A stretch of 64,000 bases of DNA, from contig CAYJGF010000011.1 of assembly GCA_964369965.1 (NCBI GenBank), positions 1-64,000 on the forward strand. Direction: 5' to 3'. The notes under the pieces were generated by a model. That model searched no databases. It saw only the letters and a program-made list of their open reading frames with translations, and was not told the DNA's origin. A program made the position numbers and the translations under genes. The DNA comes from CAYJBH01 sp964369965. Its GTDB lineage: Bacteria; Bacillota; Clostridia; Oscillospirales; Ruminococcaceae. This document shows, one piece after another, positions 36,548 through 44,433 of the stretch (positions are counted from its first letter, which is position 1; each line of letters begins with the position of its first letter).

Positions 36548-36575
36548 ATTATACCTCAAAAATGAGGAAATTCAA
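36548..36575 (-). promoter_or_regulatory. Leaderless-type promoter with palindrome in the spacer
   Basis: On the minus strand TTGAAT (36575-36570), a 16-base spacer and a perfect TATAAT (36553-36548) are followed by only ATAGGT before the ATG at 36541. Transcription would begin at or next to the start codon. The spacer contains the palindrome CCTCATTTTTGAGG (36554-36567), a candidate operator; it is not the GAAC-N4-GTTC LexA box of Firmicutes. Confidence 0.65.
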
Positions 36576-36635
36576 TCGGTTTGTGATTTTTTTGTTGTCG
36601 TAGTTAAATTTATGGGCTTGTGCTCCGGGTGATGT

Positions 36636-36770
36636 GGGGGGCGCGTGTTTGAAAGCCTTCAAACTCACCGAATGGGATAAGAGCCACCCACCTCACCTAA
36701 TAATATTAAGGACGCTCCACGGCTCTTATCCCATTCGGTGACTGCGAACGAGTTCGCAGACGCGCCCCCC
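36636..36770. repeat. 135-bp palindromic element, copy 2 (inverted relative to copy 1)
   Basis: It has the same length and architecture as 31907-32041 in opposite orientation: GGGGGGCGCG, a GTTTGAA/TTCAAAC hairpin, the arm CACCGAATGGGATAAGAGCC (36666-36685) pairing with GGCTCTTATCCCATTCGGTG (36721-36740), the hairpin CTGCGAAC/GTTCGCAG, and CGCGCCCCCC. The arm differs from copy 1 by one base, and the partner arm carries the matching change. The flanks TGCCTGACTGTAGGC and GTGCTCCGGGTGATGT are also shared. No gene lies in 36577-36834. Confidence 0.85.
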
Positions 36771-36834
36771 CGCCTACAGTCAGGCAGTCCCGACCGGTGT
36801 GCTCGACGACCCGAAAACCACAGCATACAACCTA

Positions 36835-36880
36835 AAAACAAAAAACCCTTTGTCCTTTATAATGAAGGGCAAAGGGTTTG
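36835..36880 (-). terminator. Rho-independent terminator of the oadG-oadB operon
   Basis: On the minus strand AACCCTTTGCCCTT pairs with AAGGACAAAGGGTT (one bulge/mismatch) and is followed by TTTTGTTTTT. It lies directly after the oadB stop. Confidence 0.8.
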
Positions 36881-36895
36881 TAATTACAATAAAAT

Positions 36896-38029
36896 CTAGG
36901 ACAGAATATTGATCAAAATACCTGCGGCGACCGCCGAACCTATAACACCGGCAACGTTGGGACCCATGGCGTGCATGAGCAGGTAGTTTTGCGGATTTTC
37001 CTCCTGCCCGACCTTTTGCGACACGCGTGCCGCCATCGGAACGGCGGAAACACCGGCAGAACCGATAAGAGGATTGACCTTGCCGCCGGTCAGTTTGCAC
37101 ATGAGCTTACCAAAAAGTGTGCCGGATGCTGTACCAACCGCAAAAGCGACCAGTCCAAGACCGATAATCATAAGTGTTTGTGGGCTAAGGAATGTCGATG
37201 CTTTGGTGGTGGAACCAACCGAAATACCGAGCAGAATGGTGACGATGTTCATCAGCTCGTTGCCGGCAGTCTTGTTGAGACGATCTACAACGCCGGACTC
37301 ACGCAGTAGGTTGCCGAGCATCAGCATACCAACGAGCGGTGCGGCGGACGGCAATAACAGCGAGATAACAATGGTGCAGAGTATCGGGAAGATAATCTTC
37401 TCCTTTTTAGAGACCTCACGCAGCTGTGTCATCTTGATGGCGCGTTCTTTTTTGGTGGTGAGCGCCTTCATGATGGGGGGCTGAATGATGGGCACGAGAG
37501 CCATATAGGAGTATGCGGCAACGGCGATAGGGCCGAGCAAATCCGGTGCAAGAATACCGGTGGTATAGATAGCGGTCGGACCGTCAGCACCGCCGATAAT
37601 AGCGATGGAGCCCGCCTCATTCGGAAGAAAGCCGAGTGCGATAGCGCCCCAGTAGGTGCCGAAAATACCGATCTGAGCGGCGGCGCCGAGCAACATGCTC
37701 TTGGGGTTAGCGATAAGCGGACCGAAGTCGGTCATGGTGCCGACCCCGAGGAAGATAAGCGGCGGATAGATGCCGAGCTTAATTCCCTGATAGAAATAGT
37801 AGAGAAGACCGCCCTCATCAGTGCTGGAAAGACCGGAGAGGGGCAGGTTTGCGAGCAACATACCAAATGCGATGGGTAGCAGCAGCAGTGGCTCAAACTT
37901 TTTCGCGATTGCAAGCCACATCAAGAGACATGCTATTGCAATCATTACAAGTGAAAGCGGTTCCTCTGCAAAGGCAGCAAAGCCGGAGTTGACCGCGATA
38001 GATACTATGGTATCGAAAAATTCTGTCAT
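36896..38029 (-). CDS. oadB: Na+-translocating decarboxylase beta subunit
   Basis: A 377-residue, very hydrophobic subunit of the oxaloacetate/methylmalonyl-CoA/glutaconyl-CoA decarboxylase family, which couples decarboxylation of a carboxybiotin to Na+ export. It contains the conserved LGVGTMTDFGPLIANP, AAQIGIFGTYWGAIALGF and IIGGADGPTAIYTT, with the Asp (IGGADGP) required for Na+ and proton handling, and ends HAMGPNVAGVIGSAVAAGILI. The start at 38029 (MTEFFDTIV) follows GGAACGG. It is encoded with a gamma subunit, but no carboxyltransferase (alpha) or biotin carrier is in the window. Confidence 0.95.
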   Translation of the reverse strand: MTEFFDTIVSIAVNSGFAAFAEEPLSLVMIAIACLLMWLAIAKKFEPLLLLPIAFGMLLANLPLSGLSSTDEGGLLYYFYQGIKLGIYPPLIFLGVGTMTDFGPLIANPKSMLLGAAAQIGIFGTYWGAIALGFLPNEAGSIAIIGGADGPTAIYTTGILAPDLLGPIAVAAYSYMALVPIIQPPIMKALTTKKERAIKMTQLREVSKKEKIIFPILCTIVISLLLPSAAPLVGMLMLGNLLRESGVVDRLNKTAGNELMNIVTILLGISVGSTTKASTFLSPQTLMIIGLGLVAFAVGTASGTLFGKLMCKLTGGKVNPLIGSAGVSAVPMAARVSQKVGQEENPQNYLLMHAMGPNVAGVIGSAVAAGILINILS

Positions 38030-38113
38030 AAAGACGACCGTTCCTTTCTGCACGTCCTGTGCGGTGCACTGTATTACAGCACACAAAACTTAATTTGTAT
38101 TATAGTATATGAC

Positions 38114-38479
38114 TTAAACTTGTTGCAGATAGGACAGGACGGTGGATTGCTTCCACGCGTTTACGGCGGCGCCTCTTGTGGCGTGTGCCGGCTGTGCCTT
38201 TTGAACCGATACTACGGTACCGCCACCCATGGCGGCAACAGCTGCGGCGATGACCGCGATAATCTCGGTGTCGTCCGATTTTGCAACTATCGGTGCCGCT
38301 TTTGGGGCAACCGGTGCGGGTGCCGGAACTGCCGGAGCGGACTTAACCTCGGTCGGCTTTTTTGCAAAGGCTTTCATCACCCCACCGAAGATGGTGATGA
38401 GGACAGTTAAAAGAACTAAGACCAAAAATACCAGTAAAATACCTGTCAGAACAACCGTTAGTACGGCGGGTGAACCCAT
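38114..38479 (-). CDS. oadG: Na+-translocating decarboxylase gamma subunit (OadG family)
   Basis: A 121-residue protein with one N-terminal membrane helix (VLTVVLTGILLVFLVLVLLTVLITIFG), a Pro/Ala-rich flexible linker (VPAPAPVAPKAAPIV) and a short C-terminal domain. This is the OadG layout that anchors the complex and helps assemble the beta and alpha subunits. GGAGG lies at good distance from the ATG. The Ala/Pro linker resembles those preceding biotinyl domains, but no MKM biotinylation motif is present. Confidence 0.85.
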   Translation of the reverse strand: MGSPAVLTVVLTGILLVFLVLVLLTVLITIFGGVMKAFAKKPTEVKSAPAVPAPAPVAPKAAPIVAKSDDTEIIAVIAAAVAAMGGGTVVSVQKAQPAHATRGAAVNAWKQSTVLSYLQQV

Positions 38480-38597
38480 AAGACCTCCAAAAAATTAGTT
38501 GATAAACGTATTGAAATGGGATTTTCATCTGTCGAAAACCCTACCTTATATATTATACAACATAAAAAAAGAATTTTCAACTATAAATTTTAATTTG

Positions 38598-38754
38598 TAG
38601 TCGATTAATTTGAAAAACGCTACAGATTGGCAAGCAGAAATTTCGCCTATCAAGGCGGAGGACCCCGGAATGCTTTGTGCATTCCGATTGACGACAACGC
38701 AGATAGACGGAATTTCTGCCGCCAAGATGTGGTGGGTTTTAAGTTAATCGACTA
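38598..38754. repeat. MITE-like palindromic element, copy B (157 bp)
   Basis: The ends TAGTCGATTAATTTGAAA and the complement of TTTTAAGTTAATCGACTA form an 18-base inverted repeat. Inner arms TTGGCAAGCAGAAATTTCG and the complement of GGAATTTCTGCCGCCAA also pair, so the whole element can fold on itself. It shares its body with 12082-12215 and carries an extra hairpin-forming segment in the loop (CGGAATGC/GCATTCCG, about 38666-38690). The gap 38480-38767 holds this element and no gene. Confidence 0.85.
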
Positions 38755-38767
38755 TATCTAACGGTGT

Positions 38768-39460
38768 TCATTTTTTTGTCACCTTTGAACGCCTCGCAAC
38801 CACTCTCATCAGTATCCCTGCTATGGCTCCACCCACCAGTGGTGCGAGTACAAAAACCCAAACCTGAGATAACGCGCTTGTGCCATAGAATATAGCCGTC
38901 GCAAGGCTTTTAGCAGGGTTAAGACCGCCACCGTCGATGGGGATTAAAAACAGATAGAGTATAAAAAAGGTAAGCCCCTCTATCGCCGCAGATAGAAGCT
39001 GTGAGTCCTTTCTTTTTTGTGAGTTGAGCATTAAAAAGACAAAAAACGCACTGAGCACGACCTCGACAACAATTACCTCAATCATCGGCACACTTATCGA
39101 CGAGCGCAGACCGTAGCCGTTTTCTGCAAGACCGGTGAACTCCACTCCGCCGAGCGAGGTGCCGTTAACCAGTATCATCACCGAGAAAACCGCCGCTATC
39201 GAGCCAATTATTTGCCCTAAAACAGCCCTCCCGAAATCGTTAACGCTCATATGCCCCGATATAAGTTGACCGAGAGATATGGCAGGATTAGAGGAGACGA
39301 GATAGGATGTGCCGATAAAAATTTTTGAGACAAACAGTGCGACACCAAATCCGAGTGCCGTGCCGAGCATACCGATAGACGAGCCGGAAAAAGCAGACAC
39401 GCCAACCGCTAAAAATAGGAACAAAAATGTGGAGGAGAATTCTTTTAAAATCAGTTTCAT
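38768..39460 (-). CDS. MIP-family channel (aquaporin/glycerol-facilitator-like)
   Basis: A 230-residue channel with six membrane segments and two half-helices bearing NPA motifs: SNPAISLGQLISG near residue 57 and GGLNPAKSLATAIF near 178. The residue after the second NPA is Lys instead of the Arg that forms the selectivity filter in nearly all aquaporins. Loop E is followed by ALSQVWVFVLAPLVGGAIAG, typical of the family. It is the last gene of a parA-comFB-MIP run (12-base gap). Whether it passes water, glycerol or another small solute cannot be predicted. Confidence 0.88.
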   Translation of the reverse strand: MKLILKEFSSTFLFLFLAVGVSAFSGSSIGMLGTALGFGVALFVSKIFIGTSYLVSSNPAISLGQLISGHMSVNDFGRAVLGQIIGSIAAVFSVMILVNGTSLGGVEFTGLAENGYGLRSSISVPMIEVIVVEVVLSAFFVFLMLNSQKRKDSQLLSAAIEGLTFFILYLFLIPIDGGGLNPAKSLATAIFYGTSALSQVWVFVLAPLVGGAIAGILMRVVARRSKVTKK

Positions 39461-39472
39461 ACCTGCCCTTTC

Positions 39473-39889
39473 TTAATGTTTCGGATTGGCTTTGACGGTG
39501 ACTATCGCCTTGATTATTGCCGCCGACACGTTGCCGTGCACCTGCTTTGATACCTGTGGCATCGGCTCGTCCTTGCCGAGCACAAGATAGTTTGACGGCA
39601 GGAGATTGAGGGCAATCGCGGTTATTTCCTTGCGACATCTATCGCAGTTGCAACAGGAAAATTTTGTTATAGCAACATCCAACTTCTCCATTATCAGCAG
39701 CTCGTTGAAGTTGACTAAACGCACCTCGTCGGTGTTTGTCGGTGTGGGGGTGATGGTAGGTATCGAGACATTAGAGACAGGTATGTCATCGTCATAATAA
39801 AAGTTGCCACCCTCCTGCGACTCCAACGCCTGAGTGGGCATGAGTTTGCGGTACATATTCTCTTTATATACCTCTTTTTTGCTTGCCAA
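39473..39889 (-). CDS. ComFB-domain protein
   Basis: A 138-residue protein with the ComFB domain in its second half: VNFNELLIMEKLDVAITKFSCCNCDRCRKEITAIALNLLPSNYLVLG. The CxCxxC cysteines and the ALNxLPxxYV stretch are the family marks. The N-terminal 60 residues are Thr/Pro-rich and probably disordered. Members from cyanobacteria and other phyla have been reported to bind cyclic di-nucleotides, so a c-di-GMP receptor role is possible. It sits between parA and an aquaporin gene on the same strand, with gaps of 19 and 12 bases. Confidence 0.85.
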   Translation of the reverse strand: MASKKEVYKENMYRKLMPTQALESQEGGNFYYDDDIPVSNVSIPTITPTPTNTDEVRLVNFNELLIMEKLDVAITKFSCCNCDRCRKEITAIALNLLPSNYLVLGKDEPMPQVSKQVHGNVSAAIIKAIVTVKANPKH

Positions 39890-39908
39890 GACCTTTTTCT
39901 CCTTTTGA

Positions 39909-40676
39909 CTATATCATCTCAAATCCCTGCAACAGTTCATTGACAAAAGCTCTGTAATCCTGTGCCGCGTGACACTTTGGCGCGTATTTAAGTATGTTTT
40001 TTTGCAAGGCTTGCGCCTCCCTCATTGCTACACTGTCCCTAATTCTTGAATCAAACAGTTTTAGATCGAGATCTTTGGTTATAAGTTCCGCTGTGCCGAG
40101 AATTTCCCTTGTGAAAATGCTACGCAGGTTAAATCTCGTCAACAGAATACCCTCAATTTTTATTTTTGAGTTGGTGTATTTTTTGACCTTTTCCACACTT
40201 TCATAAATTTGCGCCAAACCCTGTAGACTGAATATATCCGCCATCATAGGGACGATAATCGCGTTGGACGCGGTGAAAGCATTGACCGTCAACAGCGACA
40301 GCGCCGGCGGGGTGTCGATAAGGATGAAGTCGTATTTGACGGGCAGGGATTTTATAGCCTCCCTCAAAAGATATTCCCGCCCGGCACTGACATACTCCAG
40401 CTCTATTCCGGAAAGTGCAATAGAACTGGATATGACATCAACCGTGTTGGTGCGCTGTATGGAGTGACGCATACGCACATCACCCTTTAAAACCTCATAT
40501 ATAGTAGCGCAATTTTCGTTGCCCGCCCCGAGACAAAACGCAAGGTTCCCCTGCGGATCCATGTCGATTGCGAGGACACTGTAGCCTAACTTTTTTAGGA
40601 TAATACCGACCGTTGCCGTGGTGGTTGTCTTTGCAACTCCTCCCTTTTGATTTGAAAATGTCAATATTCTACCCAA
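39909..40676 (-). CDS. parA: ParA/Soj-family ATPase
   Basis: A 255-residue Walker-type partition ATPase. The deviant Walker A motif NQKGGVAKTTTTATVG lies near residues 9-24, AIDMDPQGNLAFCLG follows, and Walker B is FILIDTPPALSLLT. I place the start at TTG 40676 because GGGGAG lies 7 bases upstream and the resulting MGRILTFSNQKGG N-terminus fits the family; ATG 40694 is the alternative. It is transcribed away from parB across a 218-bp divergent region, unlike the usual soj-spo0J order, and heads an operon with comFB and an aquaporin gene. Confidence 0.95.
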   Translation of the reverse strand: MGRILTFSNQKGGVAKTTTTATVGIILKKLGYSVLAIDMDPQGNLAFCLGAGNENCATIYEVLKGDVRMRHSIQRTNTVDVISSSIALSGIELEYVSAGREYLLREAIKSLPVKYDFILIDTPPALSLLTVNAFTASNAIIVPMMADIFSLQGLAQIYESVEKVKKYTNSKIKIEGILLTRFNLRSIFTREILGTAELITKDLDLKLFDSRIRDSVAMREAQALQKNILKYAPKCHAAQDYRAFVNELLQGFEMI

Positions 40677-40827
40677 AACTAATCTCCCCAACATCAACTC
40701 AATCTAATTATATCACATTTATCGACTTTATTCAACCACATACGATTATTTTTTGCCTAATTTCTCGGCGGGGGATTTAAACCACAATATATAGTATTAT
40801 ATGCAGGAATTTGTCGAGCGAAAATTA

Positions 40828-40856
40828 TGGAAATTTTTACCAAATTAAGGTATAAT
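40828..40856 (+). promoter_or_regulatory. Predicted promoter of parB
   Basis: A perfect TATAAT (40851-40856) with a weak -35 (TGGAAA, 40828-40833) 17 bases upstream, about 60 bases before the parB ATG. The rest of the parA-parB divergent region is AT-rich; I found no parS-like sequence in it. Confidence 0.5.
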
Positions 40857-40915
40857 TGCATTAAAGATACAGTAGTGTATATCGCGATAATTTTAACACG
40901 AAAGAGGTAAAAGCG

Positions 40916-41749
40916 ATGCCGTTATTTGGTTTAAGAGCAGAAAAAAGCCAGGACAGTTTGCCAAAATTTAATAGTGAAATATTAAAAATACAAATCTCAA
41001 AGATACGTCCTTGCACCTTTCAAGCGAGGCGACATTTTGACGAGGAGGGGCTGCGTGAGCTTGCAAACAGTATCGAGCAAAACGGGTTGTTGCAACCTGT
41101 CAGTGTCATAAAAAGCGGCATGGACTATATGTTGATTGCAGGGGAGCGCCGTCTGCGCGCCTGCAAGATGCTCGGTATGAAGAGGATCCCGGCAATTTTA
41201 TACACGGTGACCAAGGAGGAGGTGGCAACGCTGTCCTACCTTGAAAACAGCGAGCGCAATGAACTCTCACCCTTTGAACAGGCGATCGCAATCAAGCGAT
41301 ACATAGACACGTTTAATCTAACCCAAAATGAGGCGGCACAACGACTTAATATGACCCAAGGTGCGCTCGCGAACAAACTGCGTTTGCTGTCTTTAACACC
41401 GAATCAGATGGAAATTTGCATTTTAAATCAGCTTAGTGAGCGACATGCACGCGCAATGTTGCGACTGAACGGCGAGGTCACCCGAACCTCCTTTCTTGAA
41501 ACGGTGGTCGCAAAAAAGCTCAATGTGAAAGAGGCGGAGCGTTTGGTGGAACGATACCTCTCCACCCCTGTTTTACAAAAGAAAAAATCGGTGCCGGTGG
41601 TGCGCGATGTGCGACTTTTTTTAAACACCATAAACAGGGCGATAGACATTATGAAAAGCAGTGGCATAGACGCCGAAACCATCAAGACACAGGACGATAG
41701 ATATATACAATATATAGTAAAGATACCGATTGCAAAAACGGAGGAATAA
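40916..41749 (+). CDS. parB: ParB/Spo0J-family partition protein
   Basis: A 277-residue ParB with the N-terminal CTPase/parS-binding domain (IRPCTFQARRHFDEEGLRELANSIEQNG; GERRLRACKMLGMKRIPAI around residue 77) and the helix-turn-helix ALANKLRLLSLTPNQ region. A C-terminal segment (VRLFLNTINRAIDIMKSSGIDAETI) is shared with ParB proteins of Ruminococcaceae. AAAGAGG precedes the ATG. ParB loads onto parS near the origin and with ParA segregates chromosomes. No parS is seen in the window. It converges on the next gene with a 4-base gap. Confidence 0.95.
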   Translation: MPLFGLRAEKSQDSLPKFNSEILKIQISKIRPCTFQARRHFDEEGLRELANSIEQNGLLQPVSVIKSGMDYMLIAGERRLRACKMLGMKRIPAILYTVTKEEVATLSYLENSERNELSPFEQAIAIKRYIDTFNLTQNEAAQRLNMTQGALANKLRLLSLTPNQMEICILNQLSERHARAMLRLNGEVTRTSFLETVVAKKLNVKEAERLVERYLSTPVLQKKKSVPVVRDVRLFLNTINRAIDIMKSSGIDAETIKTQDDRYIQYIVKIPIAKTEE

Positions 41750-41753
41750 AAGG

Positions 41754-43082
41754 CTATAGCGCCCCGTACCTTTTCGCTATATCGATAACACTCTCCCCCT
41801 GCGCAAGGCGGTCGAGCTGGTCGAGTGCCGGATTTGACAGATTTTGAGCTCGATCGTACAGCGGCGCAAGATACTGCTCCTCCTTAAATCCCCGTTGTCG
41901 CAACCCCTCCTTTGCCGTGTCCAAAAGTTCGGTCAAAAAGGAGCACAGTCTGTCTTTGGGTATCATTTCACTCAACCGACCGGTTATCGCAAGATGGCGC
42001 AATTCTCTGTTGCCGTATTCGGCGAGGTCGTTCACGGTGAGGAAGTTCCAAAGGACCTGCCATGCACGCGCCGAGTTGTAGCATACGCCTATATTCAGTG
42101 CGGCAGGTGCAAAACAGTCGGTCAGCGGCTGTATACAATCCCCCCTCATCTCCAAAACATTATATAGATTTATAGTCACGCGCTCGACGTTGAAAAATGC
42201 GTCGAGGTCCTCTATGCCGTGTTCACCCTGTTGATAATAATCGGCAATAGCGATGGGTTCAAAGCAGGAGAAATCAAGCCCGTCCCTTTTAAAACAAAGT
42301 TTTTTATCGGTGAAATAGTCTATCAGTTGCTCTAAATCGGCGAGCGGCTTATCACAAAGTCCGGTATTGGGAAATCCGCTACCCTCCCAGTTGAAATCCC
42401 GTGCAAGGAGTGTCCCCGGCTCATATTCGACACCGGAGGGGAGGTTGCCCATATCGGGCAAAGAGTTTGCAAGCAACAGCCCTTTTGCAAAGTCGGCAAG
42501 GCACATCACATTGAAAGCCTGTGTAAGATTAATGCCGGGGATTTCGACATGCGTCTGCATGGACTGCATGTTGCAAAGATAATATCGAGGATCTTTTTGC
42601 ACACAATACTCGCCGATAAATTGGCGCAGTGTGTCGGTATAGTTACTGCGTGTATACTCGATAACCTCCGGCATCATTGGGTTTGTGCCCATGCCGGATA
42701 TAATACAGCCCCGTTTGTCATAAAACTTGACAGCGAGGTCAAAATAGCCATAAAAATTTCCTGCAATCTCGTTGAGAGAGTGTTTTTTTGCCATGGAAAA
42801 CTCGATGGTCGCATAGCTGTAGTCATATGATATGCTGTCACCCGAACTATTAACAACGCGCATTATCTCGGGTGAGCAGGTCGCCGTCTCCTCAAAAAAC
42901 TCACCGCTGTCGATAAGTTCCGTTAAAAATTCTATGCCAAGTGTTTTGGAGTTCAACGTCTTATCCTGAAACAGGATAGGGAATTCCAGTTCGACACCGA
43001 TATATTGCGCTTTTTTACGAAAAAAGGGCGCAATTAATCTTTCTTCCACAAAATCGCGTGCGGTGAGTGTATTAAACATCAA
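41754..43082 (-). CDS. Glutamate-cysteine-ligase-like carboxylate-amine ligase
   Basis: A 442-residue enzyme related to glutamate-cysteine ligases (glutamine-synthetase-like fold). It has IGVELEFPILF near residue 28 with the metal-binding Glu residues, TIEFSMAKKHSLNEI, and MQSMQTHVEIPG near 175. It forms gamma-glutamyl amide bonds using ATP; gamma-glutamylcysteine is the textbook product, but the acceptor cannot be read from sequence. No glutathione synthetase follows. The start overlaps the stop of an MFS carrier gene by 4 bases, so carrier and ligase are made together. Confidence 0.8.
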   Translation of the reverse strand: MMFNTLTARDFVEERLIAPFFRKKAQYIGVELEFPILFQDKTLNSKTLGIEFLTELIDSGEFFEETATCSPEIMRVVNSSGDSISYDYSYATIEFSMAKKHSLNEIAGNFYGYFDLAVKFYDKRGCIISGMGTNPMMPEVIEYTRSNYTDTLRQFIGEYCVQKDPRYYLCNMQSMQTHVEIPGINLTQAFNVMCLADFAKGLLLANSLPDMGNLPSGVEYEPGTLLARDFNWEGSGFPNTGLCDKPLADLEQLIDYFTDKKLCFKRDGLDFSCFEPIAIADYYQQGEHGIEDLDAFFNVERVTINLYNVLEMRGDCIQPLTDCFAPAALNIGVCYNSARAWQVLWNFLTVNDLAEYGNRELRHLAITGRLSEMIPKDRLCSFLTELLDTAKEGLRQRGFKEEQYLAPLYDRAQNLSNPALDQLDRLAQGESVIDIAKRYGAL

Positions 43083-44305
43083 AAATTCAACCTTTCCTCA
43101 TGTTGTTTTAGGTGTTTTGCGGTGCTTATCAATATTAATGATAGGGCAAATAGGACTATATTCAGCACAAACGGAAGTCGGGTATTAAAATCATAAAGCC
43201 AACCGAAAATCACGCCGAACGGCGCCGAAAGTGCAATCATGGCGGAGGTGTAGACCGCATATATGCGTGAGCTGTTCTGCTCGTCCACATACAGCACCAT
43301 CATCTCGTCCTTGCGCGGTGCTATAAAGGAGAACGCGCTTGCCTCTAAAAGAGTGTAGATAATGAGCGGTGCGAGAGCACCCTCGGTGCTGAAAATCAAC
43401 ACAAGGTGGCTTATTATGTATAGCGAAAAGCCTATCAGCGCCCCCTGCCACATGGTGAGCTTGTGCATAACATTTTGAAGTTGCAAGACAAAAATCAGCA
43501 TCAACAGGGTTCGCAGTATCGGGAACAGCCCGACCAACTCCTCCGCGATAGAGAGCGTCTCGGTTACATAGAGTGAAAAAAATGTGGTGGTGGGGATAAC
43601 ACTGATGTTAAAAAGGCTGATAAAGATAACAACGAAAATCATCTGCGGTGAGGTAAAAACCTTTTTCAAAACGTCTTTATATCCCCATAAGAGGGTGAGC
43701 AGGCTGACGTTTTTCGTCTCCTCCAATCGGCGCATACCGACCTTGGTCTCGTTGCCGAAACGGTACAGCAAAAAGAATTTCGTGAACATTGATACTGTGG
43801 AAAAAAGGTACATACCGCGCACGACCGGCACAACACCGAAGTTCGCGACCAACGCGATGGATATGGGCGAGATAAAGACGGACAACATGCCGCATATCTG
43901 GATTATTAAAAAGGCACTGCGCACATATTTCGGCTGACAATCCTCCGCGAAAAGACATGTCCAGGACACATGCGTGACCGCCACAATGGAGTTGACGGCG
44001 GCGCCTATCACAAACCACCAAAAGTTTTGGGCAAACGCCCAGATAAGACATGGCAAACACCAGGATATAAGGTCGGTGAAAAAGGTTGTCTTTCGACGAC
44101 CGAACTTGTCGGTAATAATACCCCCGAGGAAAGACAGGAAAACCTGCAAAAACATGGATATGCCCAGAACAAATCCAATCTGCTGTGTCGATAAACCGAG
44201 CTGGCGCATATAGATGGACTGAAACGGCATAAAAATGGAATAGGGTATAAACCACAGCGGTTCGGTCAATATCGAGACCCTGCAGTTTGCATTCAAATTT
44301 CTCAT
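43079..44305 (-). CDS. MFS transporter
   Basis: A 408-residue major facilitator with twelve predicted membrane segments. The loop 2-3 motif GGIITDKFGRRKTTFFTD near residue 60 is the MFS motif A, and a second set of segments follows a cytoplasmic middle loop (RRLEETKNVSLLTLLWGYKDVLKK). The substrate is unknown. Coupling to a gamma-glutamyl ligase gene by a 4-base overlap suggests transport of that enzyme's substrate or product. Confidence 0.92.
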   Translation of the reverse strand: MRNLNANCRVSILTEPLWFIPYSIFMPFQSIYMRQLGLSTQQIGFVLGISMFLQVFLSFLGGIITDKFGRRKTTFFTDLISWCLPCLIWAFAQNFWWFVIGAAVNSIVAVTHVSWTCLFAEDCQPKYVRSAFLIIQICGMLSVFISPISIALVANFGVVPVVRGMYLFSTVSMFTKFFLLYRFGNETKVGMRRLEETKNVSLLTLLWGYKDVLKKVFTSPQMIFVVIFISLFNISVIPTTTFFSLYVTETLSIAEELVGLFPILRTLLMLIFVLQLQNVMHKLTMWQGALIGFSLYIISHLVLIFSTEGALAPLIIYTLLEASAFSFIAPRKDEMMVLYVDEQNSSRIYAVYTSAMIALSAPFGVIFGWLYDFNTRLPFVLNIVLFALSLILISTAKHLKQHEERLNF

Positions 44306-44433
44306 GGTCTGAACTAAGACATGATTTTTTATAAAGTTGATAACCCCTCCGACACCGTGTTAAATTTTCTTACATATTAATATAACATATATAGGAAGGG
44401 TTTTCAAGAGTTAAAGATATTTTAATAAATCAT

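Noticed and set aside
36554..36567. SOS (LexA) box at the polymerase promoter
   Set aside because: The palindrome CCTCATTTTTGAGG does not fit the Firmicute GAAC-N4-GTTC consensus, so it is reported only as an operator of unknown binding protein.
39473..39889. Complete late-competence operon (comFA/comFC)
   Set aside because: Only the ComFB-type protein is present; neighbours are parA and a MIP channel, so no competence operon is called.
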